Shown: positions 8,842 to 18,210, numbered from the stretch's first letter. The stretch: 64,000 bases of DNA from Psychrobacter aquimaris (GCF_016107525.1 NZ_JABASR010000014.1:1-64000), one strand, 5' to 3'. A program made the numbers and translations. The notes: generated by a model not told the origin, from the letters alone.

Positions 8842-10686
8842 TTACATATTAGGATAGTTAGGGCCACCGCCACCTTCTGGCGTTACCCAAGTGATGTTCT
8901 GTGAAGGATCTTTGATATCACAAGTTTTACAATGCACACAGTTTTGCGCATTGATCACAAACTTAGCACCTTCCGCATCTTTTACTATTTCATATACACC
9001 AGCTGGGCAGTATAAACGGGCAGGCTCAGCATATAGCGGTAAGTTAATGGAAACAGGTACCGTTGGGTCAGTCAGTTTCAAATGTACCGGCTGGTCTTCT
9101 GCATGGTTAGTATTAGAGATAAATACCGATGACAGCTTATCAAATACCAGTTTGCCATCAGGCTTGAGGTAGGTTGGTTGATAAGCATGATTGGCACGCT
9201 CTAACTGATCATAATCTGGCAGGTTATCGTGTAGGGTAAATGGCATCTTACCTTTCAATAAGTTGTGCTCGATAAAGGTAAATGCACCGCCCATAAACAG
9301 ACCCATGCGATGTATTGCAGGTGAGAAGTTACGTGATTCATAGTTGTCTTGGTACAACCATGATTCTTTATACATAGTCGTATAAGCAACCACTTCATCA
9401 TGTTGACGATCTGCTTGTAGCGCCTCAAAGATGGCTTCGGCGGCTAGCATGCCTGACTTCATCGAGGTGTGTGTGCCTTTGATTTTTGCTGGGTTTAAGA
9501 ATCCAGCATCATCACCGACCAATACGCCACCTGGGAAAGTGAGTTTCGGTAGGGAGTTTAAGCCACCTTTGGTCAAAGCACGTGCACCATAAGAGATACG
9601 CTTGCCGCCTTCCAAGACATTTTTGATGACGGGATGGGTTTTTAAGCGCTGCATCTCATCGAATGGCGACATATATGGGTTGTGGTAAGACAGGTCAGCG
9701 ACAAGACCAAAACTTACTTGGTTGTTTTCGTCGAAATATAACCACCAGCCACCAGTAGAGCCTGTTTCGGTCAAGGGCCAGCCAAGACCGTGCATGACCA
9801 CGCCTTGTTCGTGTTTCTCAGGCACCACATCCCACAGCTCTTTTAGACCGATACCGTAATGCTGAGGATCTGAGTCTTTATCAAGATCAAAACGGCTGAT
9901 TAAGCGTTTGCCTAAATGACCACGGCTGCCTTCGGCAAAAATAGTATATTTAGCAAGTAGCTCATAACCTGGCTCAAAGCTAGGCTTGGCTTCGCCATTA
10001 GCAGCCACACCCATATCGCCCGTTAAGACACCGCGTACCGAACCGTCATCGTTATATAAAATATCATCCGCAGGGAAGCCTGGGAACATCATGACTTCAA
10101 GCTCTTCAGCTTGTACCGCCAACCAGCGCACTACATTACCTAGCGACACAATATAGTTGCCATTGTTGTGCATCGGCCCTGGGATCAAAGAGTCAGGTAC
10201 TTTAGTAGAGCGAGTAGCAGAGTTTAAATAATAAAAGCGATCTTCGGTCGCTGGCACATTAAGCGGCGCGCCTTTTTCTTTCCAGTCTGGTATCAGCTCG
10301 TTCAAAGCGCGTGGTTCGATGACAGCACCTGATAAGGTATGCGCACCAAATTCAGAGCCTTTTTCGACCACACAAACCATAAACTCATCATTACCAGCAG
10401 CGATAGCGAGCTGACGCAGGCGGATAGCAGCAGATAGCCCAGCAGGTCCACCGCCAACGATGATAACGTCAAATTCCATGGATTCACGTTCAATCTCAGG
10501 CTCTGCCACGACAGGTTCTACTACTGGCTCTGGCGCTTTGTCCATAGAGACTGTTTCTGCGGGCACTTCTTGGGCCACAACGGCTGGCTCTGCTTTATCT
10601 AGATTTGCCGTCTCTGTCGCTACTGATGGGTCAGTATTCACAGTGTCACTATCAATGACTGGCTTTTGATTGTCTTGCTCTTGCAT
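8842..10686 (-). CDS. Electron transfer flavoprotein-ubiquinone oxidoreductase with N-terminal extension
   Basis: Membrane-associated flavoprotein that passes electrons from ETF (acyl-CoA and amino-acid oxidation) to ubiquinone. The FAD-binding motif IIVGGGPAGLSAA starts near residue 75. The 4Fe-4S ligands sit in C560 (LYCPAG) and C583-x2-C586-x2-C589 near the end. The first ~69 residues are an extra acidic, Pro/Val/Glu-rich segment with no signal peptide. The upstream start is favoured because AGGAG sits about 6 bases before ATG 10686, while the family-usual start (MEFDVII, M70) has no such site. It should serve the fadBA products encoded further on. Confidence 0.93.
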   Translation of the reverse strand: MQEQDNQKPVIDSDTVNTDPSVATETANLDKAEPAVVAQEVPAETVSMDKAPEPVVEPVVAEPEIERESMEFDVIIVGGGPAGLSAAIRLRQLAIAAGNDEFMVCVVEKGSEFGAHTLSGAVIEPRALNELIPDWKEKGAPLNVPATEDRFYYLNSATRSTKVPDSLIPGPMHNNGNYIVSLGNVVRWLAVQAEELEVMMFPGFPADDILYNDDGSVRGVLTGDMGVAANGEAKPSFEPGYELLAKYTIFAEGSRGHLGKRLISRFDLDKDSDPQHYGIGLKELWDVVPEKHEQGVVMHGLGWPLTETGSTGGWWLYFDENNQVSFGLVADLSYHNPYMSPFDEMQRLKTHPVIKNVLEGGKRISYGARALTKGGLNSLPKLTFPGGVLVGDDAGFLNPAKIKGTHTSMKSGMLAAEAIFEALQADRQHDEVVAYTTMYKESWLYQDNYESRNFSPAIHRMGLFMGGAFTFIEHNLLKGKMPFTLHDNLPDYDQLERANHAYQPTYLKPDGKLVFDKLSSVFISNTNHAEDQPVHLKLTDPTVPVSINLPLYAEPARLYCPAGVYEIVKDAEGAKFVINAQNCVHCKTCDIKDPSQNITWVTPEGGGGPNYPNM

Positions 10687-11092
10687 ACCTACTCCTAAAC
10701 TTTTAGTGGCTTATCTCAGGGCATCATTAGCTTAACAATTGAATAATAGACTTGCGGTGCTAACGTTACTCAGACATATGGCTGCCTGATAAAAACTGTC
10801 TTTGCGACATCAATTGACCACGCTACTGTTGAGATCCATGTATTTAAAGATATCAACACATCACGTAAAATGTGTCATTAACACAACACCAACTTGACCA
10901 TTTCAATAAAAAATCGTTACTCATTATAAAAGAAAAGTCCTACAAACACGATACGCATTTATGAGTATCGATGTTAAGGTAAGATTGAACTAATGAGGGT
11001 GCTAAGATGATATGTTTTCATCATACCCGAAACTAAAATTTATAGTAATAATAGATTTGCCAAACTTTGAATGCTAGGTAAAGGATTATACG
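10687..11092. other. Divergent intergenic region, no gene seen
   Basis: About 400 AT-rich bases between the divergent ETF-QO and DUF1285 genes. It presumably contains both promoters. No repeat, hairpin or small coding region stood out. Confidence 0.5.
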
Positions 11093-11821
11093 ATGAATAA
11101 CAATAATGAAGACACCATTCAAAACGATGAAACGGCAGCTGAACCGCCAAAAGACCTGCTATCTGAGCTAAATAATATGGATTCACTCAGTCAGTATCTA
11201 AAGTCTACCGTAGGCAAACGTGAAGGACGTGCCATCCCACCATTGGATCAATGGCATCCTGAAGACGTTGCTGATATGGATCTGGTCATAAAAGCAAATG
11301 GCGAGTGGTGGCATGAAGGTGGGCAAATGACCAGAGAGTCATTAGTGAGCCTATTTGCGACTATTTTATGGAAAGAAGACAATAATGGTATCATTGAATA
11401 TTTTTTGAAGACGCCAGTACAGAAAATCCGTATCCAAGTTGAAGATGCCCCTTTATTAATTAACGATGTCGGTATTGTGCATGAAGACAGTGTGAGCTGG
11501 TTAGAGTTCACGACGACAACTGGCGATGTGGTGCGTTTAGATGATGAGCACGCCATCACATTAAAGGCGTATAATCCTATAGATAAAGATACGATTGATC
11601 AGCCGACTGCTGCGGTAAATACTGAAAACCATCAAGAGACAGCAACGGATATTCAGGTACGTCCTTATATGCCAGTTAGAAATGGTTTGGACGCACTTAT
11701 TGGGCGTAATACTTTTTATCATTTGACCGAAATTGGTGAATTGACAGAGCAAAATGGTGAGACGATACTAACGTTACAAAGTGGCGGAAAATACTATGAG
11801 CTGTCGATGCCAGCCAGTTAA
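11093..11821 (+). CDS. DUF1285 domain protein
   Basis: Soluble protein of 242 residues from the DUF1285 family, whose biochemical role is unknown. Matching stretches are PPLDQWHPEDVADMDLVI (about residues 49-66), WWHEGGQMTRESLVSLFATIL and YFLKTPVQKIRIQVEDAP. The N-terminal ~30 residues are acidic and low in complexity, and a linker of about 25 residues precedes the C-terminal part. AAAGGA upstream supports the start. murI follows after a short gap that contains a heptamer repeat. Confidence 0.82.
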   Translation: MNNNNEDTIQNDETAAEPPKDLLSELNNMDSLSQYLKSTVGKREGRAIPPLDQWHPEDVADMDLVIKANGEWWHEGGQMTRESLVSLFATILWKEDNNGIIEYFLKTPVQKIRIQVEDAPLLINDVGIVHEDSVSWLEFTTTTGDVVRLDDEHAITLKAYNPIDKDTIDQPTAAVNTENHQETATDIQVRPYMPVRNGLDALIGRNTFYHLTEIGELTEQNGETILTLQSGGKYYELSMPAS

Positions 11822-11904
11822 ATGAATGGCTGCAAACTATCTATCCGTTAAATGATTTACTGCCTAAATAGTGATAAGTCACCTGATATTTACCGTAGTA
11901 TGCC

Positions 11905-11946
11905 AAACAGCAAACAGCAAACAGCAAACAGCAAACAGCAAACAGC
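11905..11946 (+). repeat. Six perfect copies of a 7-bp tandem repeat (AAACAGC)
   Basis: Six exact, contiguous copies of AAACAGC, ending 44 bases before the likely murI start. Identical units suggest slipped-strand expansion. The repeat lies outside the coding region as annotated here. Confidence 0.97.
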
Positions 11947-11989
11947 ATAAAGATGACGATATGTGTATAAAAATGGCGGTAGAGTAGTG

Positions 11990-12997
11990 ATGGATATTGC
12001 TGCAAGTAATATCTTAGATAGAGTGAAAATTCGCTCAGGTGCCGTTGATGGTAACCATGTTGAGAATTTTGAGAGTGCAACTAATGCTAAAGCTGATATC
12101 CATAAAACGCATGTCGGCACAGTTGTGAATAATAAAAAGCACAATGCGCCAATCGGACTGTTTGACTCTGGTGTTGGTGGACTGTCTGTTTATCTACATT
12201 TGGCACAGCAGTTACCTGCAGAGCGTTATATTTATTATGCAGATACCTTAAATGTACCTTATGGTAATCGTGATAGCGCCGATATTGAAGCTTTGACTTT
12301 GATAGCTATTGATTGGTTGTATGAGCAGGGCTGCAAGCTCATTGTCATCGCTTGTAATAGCGCTTCAGCCTACGCTTTGGAAACAGCCAGACGGCGTTAT
12401 CCGCAGCTGCCTATCGTCGGATTAGTACCAGCGCTAAAGCCGGCCATATCGGCGAGCAAAAGTGGTCGTGTGGTAGTATTAGCCACTAAGGCTACCTTGA
12501 ATGGCACATTGCTTAATGAGGTCATCGATCACTTTGCCAAACCCAACAATACGGTGGTGACTAAGTATTTTGATCCACAATTGGTACCTTGGGTAGAGGC
12601 TGGGATGCCAGAGCAAGATGATACTGCTTTGAGATTGCGCCAGCAGCTCACATTATTTGCTCATGATGGTGTTGATCAATTGGTCCTAGGCTGTACGCAC
12701 TATCCATTTTTCAAAACGTTTTTGTTAGATGAGATTGCTCAGCAGCGATTGGCTATGCAGGTCGTTGATTCTGGACAAGCAATTGCTGAGCGAGTCAAGC
12801 AGCTATTGGTTGCAAATCAGATGTCAGCCACTTTTGATAACGCTACAAGTACTCATGATTTGAGTGCAATTAATAAGACAAATGTTGATATTGGATTGCC
12901 ATTAACTTTCCATGCTACCAAATATAGTGATAGACTAGGCGCCTTGATTGAGCGCTTACTTGGTAAAGAGACCGTATTGCAATACTATCCTGAGTAA
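11990..12997 (+). CDS. murI: Glutamate racemase
   Basis: Cytosolic cofactor-independent racemase that makes D-glutamate for peptidoglycan. Two catalytic cysteines are visible: C122 in IVIACNSASA and the second in LVLGCTHYP. The substrate loop GLFDSGVGGLS lies at about residues 56-66 and is preceded by about 50 residues that the family usually lacks. I use ATG 11990 rather than GTG 11963, though neither has a strong ribosome binding site. The true start could also be nearer GLFDSG. The gene follows the heptamer repeat and may share a transcript with the DUF1285 gene. Confidence 0.93.
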   Translation: MDIAASNILDRVKIRSGAVDGNHVENFESATNAKADIHKTHVGTVVNNKKHNAPIGLFDSGVGGLSVYLHLAQQLPAERYIYYADTLNVPYGNRDSADIEALTLIAIDWLYEQGCKLIVIACNSASAYALETARRRYPQLPIVGLVPALKPAISASKSGRVVVLATKATLNGTLLNEVIDHFAKPNNTVVTKYFDPQLVPWVEAGMPEQDDTALRLRQQLTLFAHDGVDQLVLGCTHYPFFKTFLLDEIAQQRLAMQVVDSGQAIAERVKQLLVANQMSATFDNATSTHDLSAINKTNVDIGLPLTFHATKYSDRLGALIERLLGKETVLQYYPE

Positions 12998-13162
12998 TTG
13001 CTAGCAAAGCTATTTACGCCAATCCCTTGCCTGTAGTATTGATTTAGTTAAAATAAATTGAGTGTATTTCTGCAAGAGTATGCTCGGCTGTGCAGAACAA
13101 AATATTTGTGCTCTATTTTATATCATATTATTTTATGTCACGACCTAAGCTTAGAGGTGATT

Positions 13163-14161
13163 GTGCCAGACCGTCGCTATCATATTCACATCATATGCGC
13201 TGACAATGATCAATTGTTGGTCTTGGACAGCTTGGCGATATTTTTCCAGTCGCGTGCCTTCTTGACCTATGATGTGTCGAGCCAATTGCCAAAAGCATCA
13301 CTATATGGTCGACAGTGCATCGACTCTTGTGATTATGCGCTGATGCTCATTGGAGACAGTTATGGCACCGTGCAAAGGAATGGCGTTAGCCAAATGCATT
13401 TGAGCTATTTAAATGCCAAGGCCAAGCTCAAACCGTTATTAATCTTAGTCAAAAATCATCATCCAGATGCGATTATCAGTCGTCAACTGCAAGAATTTAT
13501 TAACTCAGTGACTCGGCAAGACAACAAGATATATTATTATGATACAGAAGCGGATATCGAGCCATTGCTCGTACAAGCTTACTATAATGCAGTGTCCAAT
13601 CATCAGGTCGTTGGTGGATGGCTGAGAGCCAGTGAAGAGACGATCAAATTTAGCAAGCAAACGGTAGCGGAAAGGTTTGCGGATCTATTGTCCACTGACA
13701 AAACTCTCAAGGAAAATAGCCCCACTGCTGATGAATTTGTGTCTGATAATTTCAGTAAGCCAATTGTATTGTTAGAAGCTTTTGAAATTCAATATAGTGC
13801 TCAAGCCTATGAGGGCGGTAACCTGACGGATGTTTTCAGACCAATGACCTTAACATGGCGAGAGATATTGATCGCCTTAATGAAAATACCGGCGACCTTT
13901 ACGAGCTATGGCTTGCAAAATGCTATGAATCGCTTAATCGCGTCAAAAGCTGAGCAAGACATCAAGAAAGATATGCCGAATGTCCATGCCGTCTCGCGCT
14001 GCCAAATTTCTCAAGATGATTTGAACCAGCTGCAACGTCAGCTGGTAGGTGCAAACTGGATACAGCTCACGACCTATGGCACTCGCGTATCGCAAGAGCT
14101 TTGGAAGTTGACCTTCCATGCAAAAAACCTCTTGAACGAAATACCTCATAAATCCCAATGA
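13163..14161 (+). CDS. DUF4062-like domain protein
   Basis: The N-terminal half resembles the DUF4062 domain, often found at the N-terminus of STAND-type NTPases and other signalling or conflict proteins. The best block is CDYALMLIGDSYGTV, followed by a 'new species of call' stretch SYLNAKAKLKPLLILVK and then IYYYDTEADIEPLL. The C-terminal ~180 residues are not recognised; no NTPase or protease motif is visible. I place the start at GTG 13163, preceded by AGAGGT; the frame also opens upstream to 13058, but those 35 residues are Cys-rich and look non-coding. murI lies just upstream. The family call is tentative. Confidence 0.6.
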   Translation: MPDRRYHIHIICADNDQLLVLDSLAIFFQSRAFLTYDVSSQLPKASLYGRQCIDSCDYALMLIGDSYGTVQRNGVSQMHLSYLNAKAKLKPLLILVKNHHPDAIISRQLQEFINSVTRQDNKIYYYDTEADIEPLLVQAYYNAVSNHQVVGGWLRASEETIKFSKQTVAERFADLLSTDKTLKENSPTADEFVSDNFSKPIVLLEAFEIQYSAQAYEGGNLTDVFRPMTLTWREILIALMKIPATFTSYGLQNAMNRLIASKAEQDIKKDMPNVHAVSRCQISQDDLNQLQRQLVGANWIQLTTYGTRVSQELWKLTFHAKNLLNEIPHKSQ

Positions 14162-14361
14162 TTCGCACTCTTCGCTAATAGTAATCCTGCCTTCCTAATC
14201 TGAAAATAGTAAGATAGCCTATCTGATGTACAGAGCATACGTGTGCCTATGACTACGTTTTGTAATACAAAGCATACGCGTCAACGGTTGTGAATCCATT
14301 TAAGACTGGTAATATTAAGACTAATCGGAGATTGATAATAAAGACATTGGTTCTATTAAAG

Positions 14362-14481
14362 TTACTGACTTATAAATTACTGACTTATAAATTACTGACT
14401 TATAAATTACTGACTTATAAATTACTGACTTATAAATTACTGACTTATAAATTACTGACTTATAAATTACTGACTTATAAA
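14362..14481 (+). repeat. Eight perfect copies of a 15-bp tandem repeat
   Basis: Eight exact, uninterrupted copies of TTACTGACTTATAAA. Each contains a TATAAA element. The array ends 67 bases before the start of the small acidic protein gene. A chance open frame through it would encode LLTYK repeats, but it has no ribosome binding site. The whole gap 14162-14548 holds nothing else that I recognise. Confidence 0.97.
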
Positions 14482-14548
14482 TTATATACATCTAGATCGA
14501 ATGCATATAAATCGCATAATAATACTGACTGACTAAGGAGAGCACCTG

Positions 14549-14848
14549 ATGAGTAACGCTAAAAATGATGCATTAAAAAAAGAGCTTGATAGTTTAGAGA
14601 AATCTATGCATGATGCCGAGCAATTTCATACATTAGAAGAGCAGGTAGCGGACATGAAACGTCGCGGTATCGACCCTAGCCAAGCTTATAAGGATTTGGA
14701 TAGAAAAGCGGAGGATGAAGACTGGGGTGATGCCACGTGGAAAGAAAATGGCAAGTGGGAACCAAAAACACCTGCTGATCTAGATGACAAAGCACGTGAG
14801 AACTGGGATGGTGACAATGGTAAACCAAACCCACCACCTATCGTTTAA
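14549..14848 (+). CDS. Small acidic hypothetical protein
   Basis: Unrecognised 99-residue hydrophilic protein. The N-terminal ~40 residues are predicted helical and heptad-like (KKELDSLEKSMHDAEQF); the C-terminal half is rich in Asp, Trp and Pro (EDEDWGDATWKENGKWEP) and ends PNPPPIV. No signal peptide or membrane segment. AAGGAG lies 9 bases before the ATG, so translation is well supported. It is preceded by the 15-bp repeat array and followed by a very strong terminator. Confidence 0.75.
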   Translation: MSNAKNDALKKELDSLEKSMHDAEQFHTLEEQVADMKRRGIDPSQAYKDLDRKAEDEDWGDATWKENGKWEPKTPADLDDKARENWDGDNGKPNPPPIV

Positions 14849-14876
14849 GTTAAAAACCAACTAAAAAATAAAGAAT

Positions 14877-14928
14877 AAGCACATAAAAAAAGCCACGTTA
14901 TTATTAACGTGGCTTTTTTTATGTGCTT
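14877..14928. terminator. Bidirectional terminator with 24-bp stem
   Basis: Perfect 24-bp arms (14877-14900 and 14905-14928) around a 4-base loop. The core is AGCCACGTTA/TAACGTGGCT with A- and T-runs on either side. It serves the convergent small acidic protein gene and the transglycosylase gene. Confidence 0.95.
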
Positions 14929-14952
14929 AACCTAAGATACATCCGCGTAATA

Positions 14953-16434
14953 CTACGAACCTTCGTCAACACGAATGAGTTTTACAACACCATCGCTACC
15001 GGTGACACGGCGATAGCGTGCGTTACCAGAGGTAGGTGATTGCGCAGAAGGCTGCGTCGAGTAAGTATTAGGAGTACTCGTTTGCTGCTGAATCAGCTGT
15101 CCCATACGATCAGCAGGGGCAGGGTTTAAAGGCTGGCTATTCGACGGCTGCCCGTATTGATTGCCGTATTGCGTGCTTCTCGGGGCTGTGTTTCCAGCGT
15201 TTCCAACGATTGCACGGTAGAATTTCTGTCCTGCGCGGCCATCAGCTGGGAAGATACCACGACTAGATTGGTATTGCTGAATCGCGGTACGGGTATTGTC
15301 GCCAATGATGCCATCAACACCGCCAATATCGTAACCCGCGTTCAATAATGCTTGCTGAATATCTTTGGCTTGCTGGCGACTGATACCAGGGTCATCGGTA
15401 GGCCATGCAGTGACAAAGTCAGTTTTGCTGCTGTCTTCACGAGTGATTAAATCTGATAAATGCGCAATTGCCAACGCATAGTTTTCTGACGCATTATAAG
15501 AATAAAACGTATCAAAGTTTTTACCGACTAAGAAAGCAGGACCATCTTTGCCAGCGGGTAATAATAGCCCAGCGCTACTCAAATCAGAAGGAAGCGGGCT
15601 ACCATTAGCAAGGGTTAAACCTTGATTGCGCCAGTGGCTAATAGACTTCTTGTTTTTACGGTCAGACGCTGCCCAAAATCCATCAGGCAATTTGACTTCA
15701 TAGCCCCAAGGCTCGCCCGTACGATAGCCACGATTGTCCAAGAAATTGGCGGTAGAGGCCAGCGCGTCAGGCACACTATTGACCAAATCACGGCGACCAT
15801 CGCCATCAAAATCTACGGCCAGCTCTAAAAAGGTACTTGGCATAAACTGCGTTTGCCCAAATGCGCCTGCCCATGAGCCAGTCATATCACTTGGCGCGAT
15901 ATCACCGTTTTGCACAATTTTTAGCGCATTAGCATACTCACCTTGGAAGTAGCTCTGACGGCGATCAAAACAAGACAGCGTCGCTAAAGATTCAAACAAA
16001 GGTTTTTTGCCCAATGTCTGTCCAAAATTGGACTCAACGCCCCATACACCTAGTACGTGCTCGGCTTTGACCCCATAGCGTGATTCAATTTGACGTAGCG
16101 TATCTGCCCATTGGCGCTTGGCGCGGATGCCGTCTTCTACGCGCTCCTTATCGACCAGTGAAGATAAATAGTCCCAGACATCTTTTTGAAACTCTGGCTG
16201 ATAGTTGAGTGACTGAATCACGCTAGGATCAGGCTGGCTAGGGCGATAGTTATTAAAAGTAGCACTATCAACCCCTCGAAATTTACTAGAGTTTTTTAAA
16301 CCGTCTAAACACTGTTGAAACTCGGCATTAGACAAGTTTGGCGCTGGCGGCTGAGCGGCTTGAGCAGTGCTAGTAAAGCTCAGCCCAACAGCAAGGCTAA
16401 GTAACGATAAAGTAGAAACTGGAGTCAAACGCAT
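14953..16434 (-). CDS. Lytic murein transglycosylase, MltB family (GH103), with peptidoglycan-binding domain
   Basis: Exported enzyme that cleaves peptidoglycan glycan strands. Residues 1-26 form a signal peptide ending AQA without a lipobox cysteine. The catalytic domain spans about 35-330, with the catalytic glutamate E134 in GVESNFGQ and the GAFGQTQFMPSTF stretch. A peptidoglycan-binding repeat follows (QQALLNAGYDIGGVDGIIGDNTRTAI, about 363-388, described not continuous). The last ~100 residues are a Gln/Asn/Ser/Pro-rich tail. AGGA upstream supports the start. Soluble periplasmic, in contrast to lipoprotein MltB. Confidence 0.92.
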   Translation of the reverse strand: MRLTPVSTLSLLSLAVGLSFTSTAQAAQPPAPNLSNAEFQQCLDGLKNSSKFRGVDSATFNNYRPSQPDPSVIQSLNYQPEFQKDVWDYLSSLVDKERVEDGIRAKRQWADTLRQIESRYGVKAEHVLGVWGVESNFGQTLGKKPLFESLATLSCFDRRQSYFQGEYANALKIVQNGDIAPSDMTGSWAGAFGQTQFMPSTFLELAVDFDGDGRRDLVNSVPDALASTANFLDNRGYRTGEPWGYEVKLPDGFWAASDRKNKKSISHWRNQGLTLANGSPLPSDLSSAGLLLPAGKDGPAFLVGKNFDTFYSYNASENYALAIAHLSDLITREDSSKTDFVTAWPTDDPGISRQQAKDIQQALLNAGYDIGGVDGIIGDNTRTAIQQYQSSRGIFPADGRAGQKFYRAIVGNAGNTAPRSTQYGNQYGQPSNSQPLNPAPADRMGQLIQQQTSTPNTYSTQPSAQSPTSGNARYRRVTGSDGVVKLIRVDEGS

Positions 16435-16667
16435 GAAAATATCCTATAAACGTCAAAGTGCTCATTGAAAGAAGATGCAGAACTGGTTAAGGCAGTATGG
16501 ACTTAGAGTAACCAATCTCATTGGTAAAGAAAAGGTATCGAAGTAAGCGGTTACTATAAATTGACGGTGGCGTGAGGTTGGGATAGGGTTTAGGATAGAT
16601 AAGCTAAAATGCATCAAGTACTAAACAAGAAATGGAATGAATCATTTCCATTTCCTTCAAACCCTAA

Positions 16668-17381
16668 TCACTTACCTAAAACCCCATCTAACTCTTCAAT
16701 AAACTTATGAATACGCGCCGCATTTTTGCCCAAATCGCTACCACCAACCCGTGATTTACTGCGTATATCTAGTAAACGTTCATTATCGTTATCAATGATA
16801 CGCACGACAACATCATCTTTAAAACCAAACCACATCGTCCTATCTGTGGCTTCGATAATACCCTTGTCGGCGTCGGCATTTACCAACTCCCAGCCTAAAT
16901 TATCGATGGCTTGTTTGGTCGCCTCAACCAGCTCGGATTTTGATTGGGGATAATTTAATGTTTGTAATTCAGGATAGGCGGCGCGTTGTTGCTCTGCTGT
17001 CTCGATGCCATCATAGGCTATCGGATTGGGTGCATCAGCGCGTAGTGGGGCAATGGCTACAAATTCAGGTGGGTTCACTAAGTCAGTAGAAATATCATGA
17101 ATGGGCGGTACATTTTTGGCGGTATTGATCATGCTTAGTGGAATAGCAATGGCAGTGATAGCAAGCACTGCCGATGTTAACGCGCTACTAAGGCTAGCCG
17201 TATCTCGTTTAAATAAGAGCTGTATACCTAATAGTACCAATGCTGCAATGCCAGCAAATACACCAAACTTAAACCCTGCAAACGCAGTCGCTAAATCTAC
17301 TAAGCCAAACTTGTAAAGCGGACCTGCTAATGTGACTAGTAAAATAGAGATTAAACTTATCAGCCCAACTAATATTTTCAT
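16668..17381 (-). CDS. DUF1499 domain membrane protein
   Basis: 237-residue protein with three hydrophobic N-terminal segments (about 3-24, 36-57 and 66-90) and a soluble C-terminal DUF1499 domain. The domain's typical blocks are LNYPQSKSELVEATKQAI, GIIEATDRTMWFGFKDDVVV and SRVGGSDLGKNAARI. Function of the family is unknown. GGAG lies 7 bases before the ATG. tpm lies 61 bases upstream on the same strand and may be co-transcribed. Confidence 0.85.
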   Translation of the reverse strand: MKILVGLISLISILLVTLAGPLYKFGLVDLATAFAGFKFGVFAGIAALVLLGIQLLFKRDTASLSSALTSAVLAITAIAIPLSMINTAKNVPPIHDISTDLVNPPEFVAIAPLRADAPNPIAYDGIETAEQQRAAYPELQTLNYPQSKSELVEATKQAIDNLGWELVNADADKGIIEATDRTMWFGFKDDVVVRIIDNDNERLLDIRSKSRVGGSDLGKNAARIHKFIEELDGVLGK

Positions 17382-17442
17382 TCAATTTCTCCATCATGAT
17401 TTAGTAATGATTAATCGCTGCGCAAACGGCTTTATTAACGAC

Positions 17443-18096
17443 TCATTTCAACAGCCAAACATGCTCCGAGACTGCTAGCTCAGGTGCAGATCCTATAGAA
17501 GCAGGTTCACTTGCCAGTTCACAGATTTGATAGTGATTACCATAATATTGCTGTATTTGCTCGCTACTGACAGAGAAAGGCGGCCCCTCTTTTTTGCTTT
17601 GGTTATAAGTGAGAGTGATGATAAATTGTGGTGCATTAGCACTGAGCTGACACATTTGCGCACTATACTTCACGCGCATATCGGCTGGTAGCGCAATCAA
17701 TGCGGCTTTGTCATACACGGCATTTACAGATCCGATATCCTCAGCCGTGAGTGCAAAAATATCAGCAACCCATAGGGTAATGGTTTGTCCTGACAATTGA
17801 CCTTGATAGTATTTAATGGCTGGATTGTCTGCATGCTGGTGCACAATAGGGGAGATATTCTGCTCAGCAAAAAATGCTTGTATCGCTGTTTCAACCAATT
17901 CAACGCCTACAACGTCGTAGCCTTGCGCTGCCAGCCAAGCCATATCAATCGATTTACCGCAAAGAGGAACAAAGACGCGGCTACCAGCTGGCAGGTTTAA
18001 CTGCTTACAGTACTTCATTAATAATGGATTCACTGCAGACTGATTAAAGCCAATACGTTTCTCTTGCCAGCGGCTGTGCCAAAATTCAGCGTTCAT
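17443..18096 (-). CDS. tpm: Thiopurine S-methyltransferase
   Basis: Cytosolic SAM-dependent methyltransferase; the family methylates thiopurines and, in bacteria, can act on selenium and tellurium oxyanions. Visible hallmarks are the N-terminal FWHSRWQEKRIGFNQ (residues 5-19), the SAM motif VFVPLCGKSIDMAWLA, VVGVELVETAI, and ADIFALT. The length of 217 residues is normal. AAGGCGAAGG precedes the ATG. DUF1499 follows on the same strand. Confidence 0.93.
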   Translation of the reverse strand: MNAEFWHSRWQEKRIGFNQSAVNPLLMKYCKQLNLPAGSRVFVPLCGKSIDMAWLAAQGYDVVGVELVETAIQAFFAEQNISPIVHQHADNPAIKYYQGQLSGQTITLWVADIFALTAEDIGSVNAVYDKAALIALPADMRVKYSAQMCQLSANAPQFIITLTYNQSKKEGPPFSVSSEQIQQYYGNHYQICELASEPASIGSAPELAVSEHVWLLK

Positions 18097-18174
18097 ACCT
18101 TCGCCTTTATTCGTTTAGGTTTATATTATGAGGTTTCTCTATAATAACCGTTTGAGTGAGAATGCTAAAGGTAT

Positions 18175-18210
18175 CAAAAAGCCAAACGCTCATATAATAA
18201 GCGTTTGGCT
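18175..18210 (-). terminator. Terminator after msrA
   Basis: Perfect 11-bp arms AGCCAAACGCT/AGCGTTTGGCT with a 9-base loop, followed by T residues on the minus strand. It lies between msrA and tpm, so these two have separate transcripts. Confidence 0.85.

Noticed and set aside
11841-12144. Minus-strand frames across the heptamer repeat and murI start
   Set aside because: Low-complexity CCLLFAV-type translation of the repeat, and overlap with murI.
13058-13162. Upstream extension of the DUF4062-like gene
   Set aside because: Cys-rich hydrophobic stretch without a ribosome binding site; GTG 13163 after AGAGGT is more plausible.
14362-14481. Possible CRISPR array
   Set aside because: Repeats are directly adjacent with no spacers; the same holds for the 7-bp and 10-bp arrays.
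14290-14532. Open frame of 80 codons with LLTYK repeats
   Set aside because: It exists because the 15-bp repeat has no stop in this frame. GTG start, no ribosome binding site, no homologous look.
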